A stretch of 63,917 bases of DNA from Candidatus Baltobacteraceae bacterium (GTDB taxonomy: Bacteria; Vulcanimicrobiota; Vulcanimicrobiia; Vulcanimicrobiales; Vulcanimicrobiaceae): the NCBI GenBank assembly GCA_035502855.1, contig DATJTX010000004.1:1-63917 (forward strand), read 5' to 3'. A program made the translations under genes and the position numbers. Positions 7,855-16,900 of this stretch are shown in pieces (position 1 is the first letter of the stretch; each line of letters starts with the position of its first letter). The notes under the pieces were generated by a model that saw only the letters and a program-made list of their open reading frames with translations, was not told the DNA's origin and searched no databases.

Positions 7855-8582
7855 CGAATGAGTATGCGTGCGATCACTTCGCCCCATAGATCGATCTCCT
7901 CATCACTGACGCTTGCACCGTCGAAGGCGACCCGGCGCTGCAGTCCCTCGGCAACGCTCGTCATCAGCGCGGCGAGTTTCGCAGGATCGTCACCGTAGCC
8001 GACCCCGTTCGCGTTCAATTCGGCGATGTAGTTGCGCCAAAGCACCTGGCGCTCGCGCGCAAACGCTTGCCAATGCGCGGCGATCGCCCGATCCCGCGAC
8101 TGCATCTCTTGCATCGCGCGCGCCAGTCCGCTGCGAATCGTCGGATGCGTAACCACGCGCCGGATGAAACCCTTGACGCGCGCGCGTTCGACCTGCGGAT
8201 CACCTCCGGCTTTGAAGACCGCCGGAAAGTCGAGCTCGCCGCGCGTGCGCTGCAGGAGCGCAAAGAGCAGCGAGCGCTTGTCTTTGAAGTGACGATACAA
8301 AGTCGCCGGGGTGACGCCGGCGCGCGCGGCGATCGTTTCGACCGTGGTGGACGCGTAGGATTGCGCGGCGATCAAACGCGCGAAGGCATCGAGCAGGCGC
8401 CCTGCGGTCGAGTCGGCACGCCCGCCGCGCTGGGCCGGCGCGGCTTCGTCGCACCGGCCCAGATACCGCCAGCGCCCTTTGCTCTTGCCGGTTTGCGGAT
8501 CGCGATACGAGCTCACCTCATACCGGTAGGCCCGCTTGCCGACATGTTTGACGACCTCGTAAGGCAACCGGCACCTCGTCAT
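7851..8582 (-). CDS. TetR-family regulator with an added N-terminal domain
   Basis: 243 aa. A normal TetR DNA-binding domain lies at about 60-105 (YASTTVETIAARAGVTPATL, then YRHFKDKRSLL), followed by a helical ligand-binding half. It is preceded by about 55 extra residues, including YRDPQTGKSKGRWRYLGRCD. That pattern resembles the small basic domain at the N-terminus of some transposases. The start at 8582 is supported by continuous reading through this domain. It heads the efflux operon and probably autorepresses through the palindrome at 8592-8608. Confidence 0.85.
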   Translation of the reverse strand: MTRCRLPYEVVKHVGKRAYRYEVSSYRDPQTGKSKGRWRYLGRCDEAAPAQRGGRADSTAGRLLDAFARLIAAQSYASTTVETIAARAGVTPATLYRHFKDKRSLLFALLQRTRGELDFPAVFKAGGDPQVERARVKGFIRRVVTHPTIRSGLARAMQEMQSRDRAIAAHWQAFARERQVLWRNYIAELNANGVGYGDDPAKLAALMTSVAEGLQRRVAFDGASVSDEEIDLWGEVIARILIR

Positions 8583-8591
8583 GGTACGCAG

Positions 8592-8608
8592 TGATATGCG
8601 CTATATCA
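8592..8608. promoter_or_regulatory. Palindromic TetR operator
   Basis: TGATAT-GCGCT-ATATCA is a perfect inverted repeat with a 5-base centre. It is extended outward by the imperfect arms GTACGC and GCATAC (8585-8614). It lies between the divergent TetR and maf genes and covers minus-strand promoter-like boxes such as TATGAT, the usual arrangement for TetR autorepression. Confidence 0.6.
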
Positions 8609-8668
8609 TAGCATACCACGACGGAAGTGCGCCCGCTCGACGCTCTCGTCACGTGGTACGATCCTGCC

Positions 8669-9274
8669 GTGATTCTCGATGAGATTATCCTCGCGAGCGC
8701 GTCTCCGCGCCGGTTCGAACTCTTGCGCTCGCTGGGCCTCACGGTTCGAGTGGAGCCGAGCACGTACGACGAGCCCGACGATCCGGCGGTGACGCCGGCC
8801 GCGCTTGCCGTTCGCCACGCCGCGGCGAAGGCGCGCGACGTGCAGGCCCGATTCCCCGCCGCGCTGATCGTCGCCGCCGACACGGTGGTCGACCTGGACG
8901 GGATCGCGCTGAACAAGCCGCGGGATTCCGCCGACGCGGCGCGGATGTTGCGCGCGCTCGCCGGCCGCGAGCACCGGGTCCACACCGCGTTTGCGCTTGC
9001 TCGTCCGGGCGAGGCGGCGCTGATCGAAGAATGCGAGACGACGGCCGTTCGCTTTCATCCGCTCACCGACGACGACATCGCCGAGTATGTCGCGACCGGC
9101 GAACCGCTGGATAAAGCCGGCGGCTACGGCATTCAGGGGCGCGCCGCCTCGCTCGTACACTCGATTGCAGGCGACTTTTACACCGTGATGGGCTTCCCAC
9201 TCGGCCGCTTCATCCGGTTGCTGCGGCGGTTGGGTTTTTCGTTACCGGCGGCGAAGAGCACGCCTAACGAATAG
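8669..9274 (+). CDS. maf: Maf-family nucleotide pyrophosphatase
   Basis: 201 aa. It hydrolyses non-canonical or modified nucleoside triphosphates and is linked to septum inhibition in other bacteria. The conserved N-terminus LASASPRRFELL, the ADTVVDLDG segment with NKPRD, and the C-terminal DKAGGYGIQGRA are all present. The GTG at 8669 begins the family N-terminus and is preceded by TACGAT (8657-8662) without a Shine-Dalgarno. It heads the mreC-mreD-PBP2 group. Confidence 0.93.
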   Translation: MILDEIILASASPRRFELLRSLGLTVRVEPSTYDEPDDPAVTPAALAVRHAAAKARDVQARFPAALIVAADTVVDLDGIALNKPRDSADAARMLRALAGREHRVHTAFALARPGEAALIEECETTAVRFHPLTDDDIAEYVATGEPLDKAGGYGIQGRAASLVHSIAGDFYTVMGFPLGRFIRLLRRLGFSLPAAKSTPNE

Positions 9275-9294
9275 GCCTTTTCCGGGAGCCGGCC

Positions 9295-10101
9295 ATCTTT
9301 ACTTATCGCGACGAGCGCAAATTATTCGCGCTGATTGCCGTCATCATTGTGGCGGCAACGCTTGCCCTCGTGCAAATCAACGCGGAACGTGCGGGAACGA
9401 TCAGTCCGCTTGCATCGATTGCGACCTCGCTCGCGTCGTTTGCCGAGAGCGCGTCGACGATTGCGATCGACGGCGGTCAGAGCGCGGTTCATTCCGTCAT
9501 CTCGCTGCCGATGCTCGAACGCGAGAACGCGCAATTACGCGAGCAGAACCGTGCGCTCTCGGCCGAGAACGCGCGCCTGCACGAACTCGCTGCGCAGTAC
9601 GCCTCGGAGGTCAGCATTCGCCCCGCAGTCGATCTGTATCCCAAGGGTATCGAAGCGCGCGTAATCGGTTTCCCGCCGGAGGACGATTCACGTACGGTGA
9701 CGATCGATCGCGGCAGCAACGCCGGTGTGCGCACCGACGACGGCGTGATCGCGAGCGGCGGTGTCGTCGGCCGGGTCGCGTCGGTCGGTCCGCTCTCCAG
9801 TGAAGTCGTCCTCATCACCGATTACACCAGCCGCATTCCGGCGATCACGCGTCAGGGACGCTACTGGGGCATCGCGCGCGGCAATCTCTCGAGCGTGCGC
9901 GTCGAGTACATCCCGCAAGACGCGCCGCTGAAAACCGGTGAGACGATCGTGACCGGCGCCGGACGCTCGTTCCAATCCGGCGTGCCGATCGGGACGATCG
10001 TTTCGATCGAGCGCAGCGATGCCGCGCTGTACCAAACCGCCGTTCTCCGCCCCGCCGTGAAGCTCGGCGCGCTCGATCGCGTTGTCGTCCTCCCGCACTA
10101 G
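9295..10101 (+). CDS. mreC: Rod-shape protein MreC, probable ATC start
   Basis: 268 aa from ATC 9295 (250 aa from GTG 9349). MreC links the cytoplasmic MreB/MreD complex to periplasmic cell-wall enzymes. From 9295 the N-terminus reads FTYRDERKLFALIAVIIVAA, a complete basic-then-hydrophobic membrane anchor, and GGGAG stands 5 bases upstream (9285-9289). The first conventional start (GTG 9349) would cut this helix in half. The in-frame stretch back to the TAA at 9263 has no ATG, GTG or TTG. A coiled coil (about 70-100) and the beta-barrel domain (VTIDRGSNAGVRTDDGVIAS) follow. The stop codon TAG doubles as the target duplication of the inserted element. Confidence 0.88.
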   Translation: MFTYRDERKLFALIAVIIVAATLALVQINAERAGTISPLASIATSLASFAESASTIAIDGGQSAVHSVISLPMLERENAQLREQNRALSAENARLHELAAQYASEVSIRPAVDLYPKGIEARVIGFPPEDDSRTVTIDRGSNAGVRTDDGVIASGGVVGRVASVGPLSSEVVLITDYTSRIPAITRQGRYWGIARGNLSSVRVEYIPQDAPLKTGETIVTGAGRSFQSGVPIGTIVSIERSDAALYQTAVLRPAVKLGALDRVVVLPH

Positions 10102-10368
10102 GTGTTCCGCGCCACACGTAGCGGCACATTCGGTGCGATCATCGGCCCGCGCGGACGAGACGCGATGAGCGACAAAAGCAGCGCTTTGCGAGCGAAGAGC
10201 AACGACGTCCGCGCGGTGCCGATGACGCAACCCTTCGGGCTGGGCCGGCATAAGCCGGATCCTTCGTCGCTCGTCGGTCACAGAGCCTCGGCTATTCTCC
10301 CTCCTCGCTCCTCGGCTTCGGCTTATGCCGGCTCCAGCGAATGCGCCGGTACGTATGGCGCGGAACAC
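10102..10368. mobile_element. 267-bp non-coding foldback (MITE-like) insertion
   Basis: The ends are 31-base terminal inverted repeats (10102-10132 and 10338-10368) matching at 28 of 31 positions and beginning GTGTTCCGCGCCA. TAG (or CTAG) flanks both sides, at 10099-10101 and 10369-10371. Inside are two further hairpins: 10132-10157 with 10206-10232, and 10240-10257 with 10319-10337 (arms containing GCCGGCATAAGCCG). The whole element can fold as a three-way junction. It encodes nothing convincing. A CTAG target would suit mobilisation by an IS5-like transposase, but none is seen here. Confidence 0.75.
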
Positions 10369-10879
10369 TAGAATCCACATTGCGCGCGTCATCGCGCCTA
10401 CGTGGTACATCTGTGCTGCGTGGTTGGTTCTTGCGATATTCTTGCAAGTGCGGTTCATGCACTTGCTTGCGATCCGCAACGTTGAGCCGAGTCTGGTGTT
10501 GGTCGCGGTCGTCTGGTACGCGATTCGCGTCGAGCCGTGGCGCGCCGCCGCCTTCGGTCTGGCCGGCGGCATCGCCGAGGATCTGCTCTCGTACGGGACC
10601 GGCGGCGCGTGGACGATCTCGACGACGGTGGTCGCAATCGTTGCCGGCATGATCTCACGCGGTTTCTTCGCCGACTCACTGCCGCTCGTCGCCACCATCA
10701 CCTTCGTCGCGACGCTCGTACGACAGCTGGTCTTTTGGGTCGTGATGGGATTTGAAGGGTATCCGAGCGGCCTTGGCATGATGCATTTTCACGAAGCGCT
10801 CTTCGAGGGACTGCTCAACGCTGCCACCATGATGATCGTGATGCTGGTGATGCGCCGGTTCGACCGTAACTACGCATGA
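10355..10879 (+). CDS. mreD: Rod-shape protein MreD
   Basis: 174 aa, about five membrane helices, normal for MreD, the membrane partner of MreC in the elongasome. The first 14 bases of the gene, including the ATG at 10355, lie within the right arm of the inserted element. An ATG at 10325 is an alternative. Before the insertion the reading frame would have joined sequence overlapping the end of mreC, where a TTG (about 10082) is available. The stop codon overlaps the PBP2 start (ATGA). Confidence 0.85.
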   Translation: MARNTRIHIARVIAPTWYICAAWLVLAIFLQVRFMHLLAIRNVEPSLVLVAVVWYAIRVEPWRAAAFGLAGGIAEDLLSYGTGGAWTISTTVVAIVAGMISRGFFADSLPLVATITFVATLVRQLVFWVVMGFEGYPSGLGMMHFHEALFEGLLNAATMMIVMLVMRRFDRNYA

Positions 10880-12750
10880 TCATCGACCGGCGCCGTACGC
10901 CGCGCGTCTCGTGGGAACGTTCCCCGTGGCGCATCGCGGGCTTCATCGTCGTCGTCGCGATCGCGATCATCGCGCTCGTCGTCCAACTCGTGCACGTGCA
11001 GCTCGTCATGGGTCAGGTCTATCGTGCGGCCGCGATGGAGAATCAAGTGCGTCTGATCGAGGTCGCCGCGCCGCGCGGAATGATCTACGGCCGCGACGGG
11101 CGCGTCCTCGTACGCAGCCGGCCGTCGTTCGTCGTCGGCTTGATTCCCTCCGAAGTAACCGACATCGACAGCGAGCTCACCACGCTGGCACGCACGCTCG
11201 GCGAAGATCCGGCCAAGCTTCGCTACCGCCTGCTGCACCACCGCGGGGTCAACTACACCGACTTCGCGCAAGTCCAAACCTACGAACCGTACGGGCCGGT
11301 GGTGCTCGCGAGCGATCTGCCGGTTGCAAAAGTGGCGCGGCTCTCGGAATTGCTCGGCGATCTGCCCGGCGTCGACTTAGAAGTGCAGCCGATCCGCGAC
11401 TATCCGCTCGGCGCCACCGGCTCCGCCGTGTTCGGCTACGTCGGTCAGATTACCGAGAGCGAATACCAACGCCTCAAGGATGACGGCTACACGCCCAACG
11501 ACGTCATCGGAAAAGATGGTCTCGAGTACGTGTACGACAAGTATCTGCGCGGCGTCGCCGGCGGACAACGTGTCGTCGTCGACGCGCAAGGGCAAGTCGT
11601 TCCGAGCATCAAGCTGCCCTCGAAAGCGGCGATTCCGGGCGACGAACTGATCACCAACATCGACGGCCGGCTCGAACGGATCGCGCAGCAAGCGCTCGAT
11701 GCCGGCATCAAAAAAGTTTCGTACGGACGGCAGCTCGCCGGCGGCGTCGTCATCGAGGACCCGTGGACCGGCGGCATCTTGGCGCTTGCGAGCTATCCGG
11801 ATTTCGATCCCAACGCGTTCGCCGCCGACGACTACAAAAAGGTCGCGCACTACCTGCTCGATCCGGCCGACCCGCTCTTCGACAACGCGATCGGCGCGGC
11901 TACGCCGACCGGCTCGACCTTCAAGATGGTGACCGGCACCGCCGCGCTGAGCGAAGGCGTGGTCAAACCGAACCAAGTGATCTACGATTCCGGCGCGTGG
12001 GATTGCTACGGTTACGAGATTCGCGATCTGCTCGGCGGCATCGGCAACACGACCTTCGTCCCCGCGCTCGCGGCGTCATCGGACGGTTATTTTTACCAGC
12101 TCTCGTGGCGACTCGGCATCGCCCGTCTGACCAAATGGGCGCACTACTTCGGCATCGGCAGCAAGACCGGCATCGACCTTCCCGGCGAGAACGCCGGTAA
12201 CTGGCCGACGAACGCGTGGGAACTCAAAAACTTCGGCGTGCCGATGGAGCCGAGCGAAGTGTGCATGCTCGGCATCGGTCAAGGCGCGATGCAAGCGACG
12301 CCGCTGCAGATCGCCAACGTCGCGTCCGCGGTGATCAACGGCGGGACGCTCTGGCGTCCCGAGATCGTGCACGAAATTCGCACGCCCGACGGCAAGCACA
12401 TCATCAAAACGATCGAACCGCAGGTGCTTCGTCACGTTCCCGGTACGCCGCAGGCGTTTTACTACGAGCGCGCGGGCATGGCAAAAGTGACCGATCCCGG
12501 CGGTACGGCGTACGGTTGGAAGATCAAGGGGCTGCCGTTCTCCGGCAAAACCGGCACCGCCGAAACCGGCGTGAACGGATCCGGCGCAAACACGACCTGG
12601 TTCGTTGCCTGGGCGCCGACCGATCACCCCGTGCTCGCGATGGCGGTTTTCGTGTGGCACAGCGGCGGCTACGGTGCAACCGTGGCGGCCCCGATCGCAC
12701 GCGAGATTCTCGTCAAGTATTTTCACAAGAGCGCAGCCATCATTCAATAG
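10876..12750 (+). CDS. mrdA: Penicillin-binding protein 2 (elongation transpeptidase)
   Basis: 624 aa. One N-terminal membrane anchor (about 20-45) is followed by a pedestal domain (about 60-230) and the transpeptidase domain. Active-site motifs are STFK at 347-350 (Ser347 nucleophile), SSD at 401-403, the SxD form seen in PBP2-class enzymes, and KTGTAE from residue 558. It crosslinks lateral-wall peptidoglycan with MreCD. rodA and mreB are not in the window. It ends 3 bases from the convergent RES gene. Confidence 0.95.
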   Translation: MIIDRRRTPRVSWERSPWRIAGFIVVVAIAIIALVVQLVHVQLVMGQVYRAAAMENQVRLIEVAAPRGMIYGRDGRVLVRSRPSFVVGLIPSEVTDIDSELTTLARTLGEDPAKLRYRLLHHRGVNYTDFAQVQTYEPYGPVVLASDLPVAKVARLSELLGDLPGVDLEVQPIRDYPLGATGSAVFGYVGQITESEYQRLKDDGYTPNDVIGKDGLEYVYDKYLRGVAGGQRVVVDAQGQVVPSIKLPSKAAIPGDELITNIDGRLERIAQQALDAGIKKVSYGRQLAGGVVIEDPWTGGILALASYPDFDPNAFAADDYKKVAHYLLDPADPLFDNAIGAATPTGSTFKMVTGTAALSEGVVKPNQVIYDSGAWDCYGYEIRDLLGGIGNTTFVPALAASSDGYFYQLSWRLGIARLTKWAHYFGIGSKTGIDLPGENAGNWPTNAWELKNFGVPMEPSEVCMLGIGQGAMQATPLQIANVASAVINGGTLWRPEIVHEIRTPDGKHIIKTIEPQVLRHVPGTPQAFYYERAGMAKVTDPGGTAYGWKIKGLPFSGKTGTAETGVNGSGANTTWFVAWAPTDHPVLAMAVFVWHSGGYGATVAAPIAREILVKYFHKSAAIIQ

Positions 12751-12753
12751 CGG

Positions 12754-13284
12754 TCACGCCGGGTGCGGGTCCGGGTACCACTGCTCAAACGATCGGCGCG
12801 AGCGCTCGACCAGCAGCGGCGATCGATCGAACCACGCAAGCTCTTCGCCGATCCAATCCGTCGCAGTACATTCGGCTGCCGAGCGGCAGGCTATGCCGCG
12901 CAATCGTCGTTGCGCGTACGCATTCTTTCCGATCGGCCGGCAGCGTGCATGCGCCACACGCCAGGGATAATTCGCCGGGAGGTCGAGCGCGGCGATTCCC
13001 GCATCGGTAACGACGTCGAGAGCGAGACTACGTGGAACGTCGAGAGTGAGAAGATGCGGCCGCCGATCCGGCTTGAGGTCGAAGAGTCCGATAGCGCGTC
13101 CGGCGTGGCGACGACGCGCGTTCGCCGCGGCTACGGCGTACGTCGCGTTCAAGTAGAGCACGCCAAACGTATGCGGCGCATTCCATCGTCCGCCTCGTTC
13201 CAGGCTGTAACTCGGATCGAGCGGATCCGACCAGCCTGGTTTGAAGACGCGAAAGTAGTCTCCCGACCGAACGATCGCCTTCAC
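12754..13284 (-). CDS. RES-domain toxin
   Basis: 176 aa. RES-domain toxins of RES-Xre (MbcT/ParT-like) modules degrade or use NAD. The conserved start FRVFKPGWSDPLDPSYSLERGGRWNAP gives the essential Arg in the RGGRW segment. The expected Glu of the helix after YLNATYAV is not obvious here (AVAAANARRR), so catalytic competence is uncertain. The GTG start at 13284 overlaps the antitoxin stop (GTGA). The gene is adjacent to its partner and convergent with PBP2. Confidence 0.8.
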   Translation of the reverse strand: MKAIVRSGDYFRVFKPGWSDPLDPSYSLERGGRWNAPHTFGVLYLNATYAVAAANARRRHAGRAIGLFDLKPDRRPHLLTLDVPRSLALDVVTDAGIAALDLPANYPWRVAHARCRPIGKNAYAQRRLRGIACRSAAECTATDWIGEELAWFDRSPLLVERSRRSFEQWYPDPHPA

Positions 13285-13619
13285 GCCTGGTAGCTGAAGA
13301 GGCGGCGGAGATAGCCGTAAACGGGCTCGACGCCGTGTAACGCGATAGTCTCGAGGATCGAGCGGTTTTCGAGCCACTGGTCTCTCGTCCGCACGATCTC
13401 CGGGATGCGCGACTCCTTCACTTCGCGTGCAAGCACCCGAGCGAGATCGAGAAGCCGCTCTACCGATGCCCGGCGTGCTCGGGGAATCCCAGCTTCCCGC
13501 CACCCCGACACGGAGGGTCGGCGGATTCCGAACAGATCGGCTAGCTCGGTTTCCTTAAGACCAAGCTTCTCCTCGATCTCGTCGAGCATTTCACAGGCTT
13601 CACAATTGAGCGTCGGCAT
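13281..13619 (-). CDS. Xre/MbcA/ParS-type antitoxin
   Basis: 112 aa. The N-terminal half has a helix-turn-helix (LKETELADLFGIRRPSVSGW). The C-terminal half has the toxin-binding domain typical of these antitoxins (DQWLENRSILETIALHGVEP). It precedes and overlaps the RES toxin gene. TAGGAT (minus strand, 13631-13626) lies 6 bases before its ATG and GTAGG/CCTAC half-sites surround it, so self-repression is likely. CEAC (residues 6-9) near the N-terminus is a notable cysteine pair. Confidence 0.82.
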   Translation of the reverse strand: MPTLNCEACEMLDEIEEKLGLKETELADLFGIRRPSVSGWREAGIPRARRASVERLLDLARVLAREVKESRIPEIVRTRDQWLENRSILETIALHGVEPVYGYLRRLFSYQA

Positions 13620-13625
13620 AGCCTC

Positions 13626-13654
13626 ATCCTACCATCCTTCGTAGGAGCCTACAA
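13626..13654 (-). promoter_or_regulatory. RES-Xre promoter and operator
   Basis: On the minus strand TTGTAG (13654-13649), a 17-base spacer and TAGGAT (13631-13626) stand 6 bases before the antitoxin ATG, with no Shine-Dalgarno. Half-sites CCTAC (13628-13632), GTAGG (13641-13645) and CCTAC (13648-13652) form two overlapping palindromes across this promoter, suitable for binding of the helix-turn-helix antitoxin. Confidence 0.55.
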
Positions 13655-13659
13655 GTTGC

Positions 13660-13977
13660 CTACGCAGGGTTGCGAGCCCGTATGACCATGAGCGCGGCGT
13701 CGGCGGCGTCTCGCACGCCCGGATCATCATTCCGGTCGCGCATCGCTTCCAACTCCCGGATACCGGCGGCATCGCCGCGCTCGAGCAGTTCGTCGATACG
13801 CGCGAAATAATCGAACGGCGCCGCATCTGCGGGTTGCGGCGGCGGCGATGCGGGCCGCGGCCGGCGCTCGCGCCGCACCATTACGGTGCCGATCGCAAAG
13901 AAGGCCGCGCCGATCAAAAAGACGACGACGAGAATGACGACGCCGGGATTATTATTCAGTGGCAACGCGCGCTGCAC
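13660..13977 (-). CDS. Small membrane-anchored helical protein (unit B)
   Basis: 105 aa, function unknown. One membrane helix lies at about 13-34 (VVILVVVFLIGAAFFAIGTV), followed by a basic and proline-rich linker, then a short HEAT-like helical segment (IDELLERGDAAGIRELEAMR). The GTG start overlaps the end of the giant repeat protein gene by 26 bases. The same arrangement of membrane helix plus helical repeats occurs in the protein at 17218-17619, which sits between the two giant genes, so the two appear to be equivalent partners. Confidence 0.7.
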   Translation of the reverse strand: MQRALPLNNNPGVVILVVVFLIGAAFFAIGTVMVRRERRPRPASPPPQPADAAPFDYFARIDELLERGDAAGIRELEAMRDRNDDPGVRDAADAALMVIRARNPA

Positions 13978-16900
13978 CGCGGAGCGATTCGATCGCCTGC
14001 GTGAGCGCGTCGTCCAGCGTGCGGTTCACACTCGACGTGATGACGCGGTGAAACTCCTCGATCGGCAATTCGTCGAGCACCGAAAGCACGCGCAGCAGCT
14101 CGCCGCGGTACTGTTCGAGCGCCTCGGAACGGTCGGCACCGTGGTACACGATGCCGCCCAGAACCTGCGCGTTGATCAGCCAAGGCGTCACCGCCCCGAG
14201 CGGCGACGATTCCAGATCCGGAAGCAGCGTGCGAATCACGTCGAGCTCGACCGCGCCCGCGACGCGGACGACGCCGTCGGCGGGAGCTGCCGGTGAGGCC
14301 GTCGGCGCAAAGCTGAGGCTTTCGACCACGTCGCGCAGGGCATCGCGGCTTTCGCGATCCTCCAGATCCTTGCCCGTAATGGTCAGTCGCGGCATGCGCA
14401 GACGGACGAACAGCTTTTCGAGCGGCGCGCGCAGCGCGCGGGCGGCGTTCGCGAACGCCTCGTCGACGCTCGCCGGCGCGTTCTGCGCGTGCTCGGGGAA
14501 GAGCAAACGCAGCGCGAAGAGATGCTGCACCAAACCGCCGGCGCTGTTGCTGCGCTCGAGCATGCGCAGCGTATTGGTCAGACGCTCGGGGCTGAAATCG
14601 ACGTAGAGCACCGGCGCGGAGACCGCGCGCGCCTGCGCGACTTCAACGGTCTCTTCGACTGGAACCGCCGGCTGCGCGCTCTGGATCGTCTCGACGATTT
14701 CTTGCAACGCTCTGGGTTGCGCGGCGACGGGCGGCGGCGGTTCGGGAATCGGCTCGGGCTCGGGCAGCGGCGGCGCTTCCACCGCGATCTGCTCCGACGG
14801 GAAGATGCGCGCGATCGAGAGCGGCGTGCCCGCGGTCGATTCACTCAAACTCGGCTGCGCCTGCACGCGAACGGTCGGCGCCGCCACCGCGAACGTCGTT
14901 CCCTCGCCCCATTCCAAAATCGCGCGTGAATCGAGCGCGGTGCCGGCGGCGAGCGGCGACATCACCATCATCTCCCACCGCACGCGCAGATCGAGATTGG
15001 GATTGACGTCCGCAAGCACCAGCCCGCGTGCCGACCAGAGTTGCGAAACGCCGGCGTCGTCGGGAATCGCCATGCCGTTGATCGTCGTCGACGCCGGGAC
15101 GTACACCGCCAAATTCGTCGCGACCACGCGTACGGTCAGCCGATCGGCGGGACCGTCGCCGTCGTTGCGCAGACGAATTTCGTAGTAGAGGCGTTCGCCC
15201 GCGTTGACGTTCTCGGAAGGAATCGCGAGAATTTGCGCACTTTGCGCGAACTGCGCCTGCGCGTACGTGGTAACGTCGAGCGGCGCGAATTGTACCGGGC
15301 TGATGCCCTTACCGTGGAGCCACCCTTCGAGCGCGAGGGTGCGGTTGTTCGGCACCGCGCGCAAGAGACGCAGCGTCATGCGCGATTCGTGGGTCGTCTC
15401 GGCTGCGATGTCGGTGAAGGCCAAACCCTCGCGATCGCGCCGCGCATCGACCGCGCGTTCGATCGCCAGTTCGGGCGGTAAGGTCAGCGAGAGGCGCGCG
15501 TCGCGCAGCACGTCGGATCCCGAATTATGCACGCGCACGATCGCATCGACCGTCCGCCCCGGCCGCAGCGGCTCGTGAGAGACCAGCTCCCACGCGACGC
15601 TCTCGACGCTGGGACGCGAACGCACGACCGCGCTCGCCGTTCCGAGGTCGATCGCACCGTCGCCGTGTTCGAGGATCGCGCCGAGCGTCACCGTCGAACG
15701 ATCCGGAACGCGCGATGCGATCGTCGCGAGTACGGTAAAGGCGCGTTCCTGGTGCGGATGCACGAACCCAAGCGCAACCGGAACGTCGTAGGGAATCGTG
15801 TCATCGGCGCTTTCGCCGATGCGAACGTCGGTCAGATACAGCCCCGGCGTCAAGCGCAAGCGCACGTCGGATTCGGGCGCGGTTCCGTCGTTGAACACGT
15901 GCACGGTGAACGCCAGCTCTTCGCGTGCCTGCACCACGCCGCGGTCGGCCTCGACGTAGTTGCGCGCGCGGCTGAAACGCGGTGCGACGCGTACCGAGAG
16001 CCGGCGCGTGAAGGTTCGTTCGCCGCCCTTCCAGCGCAGCGCGGCATCGACCGGCAGCGCCAGCTCGGCCGTCGTCGGCACGGCGACGGTCGCCGAGAGC
16101 CCGGCTTCGATCATGCGTCCGGCCGCAAGCGATCCGAGCGAGAACGTCAAATTCGCGATCGCATCGTCGCTCACCGGCTGACCGTCGACGTGCGCCGTGC
16201 CGGGCGCATAGATCAAACCTTGCGGCAGCGTGAAGGCGATCTGCACGCGCTCGGCGATGCCGGTGCCGACGTTCATCGCGCGCAGCAACATCGGGATGCG
16301 CATGCCCGGCACGACGACGTCGTCGCTGAGCACCATGAAGCTGGTATCTTCACCGTCGAAGTCGACCGGCGATGCGACCACGATCTCGTTCGAGCCGATC
16401 GAGAATTCGCTGGTCTCGCGCGAACCGACCGTTCCCGCAGCCTTGATCCGGGTGGCGTCGGCGAGCGGTGAGTCGATCGTCGCCTGGTATTCGATGACGA
16501 CCGATTGCGCCGGCGCGAGCCGTTCGCTCACGATCGTCGCACTGTCGTAGTCGAACACCTCGCCATCGATCGCGCCGACGACCCGGCCGTCGATGCGCGC
16601 GCTGCGCGCCACGTAGGTCGTATGGTCGGGGGCGGGAAGCACGACGATGACGTCGTGCGCACTCGAACTGCCGGTGTTGCGCACGACGGCACGCACGGTG
16701 ATCGCATCGCCGGGGCGCGGCGTGCTCGGCGCAGCGATCGTCACGAAGGTTGCGCTGTTCTCCAGCTCGGGGCGGCTGCGAACGAAAAGCCGCTCGATAT
16801 TCGATGCGACGAGCGGCGTTTGATCGGTCACGAGCGCGGCTTGGAAAACGAGTTCGCTGCCGTCTTCGATCGTCGCGTTCACCCGAAAGACGCAGGAAAC

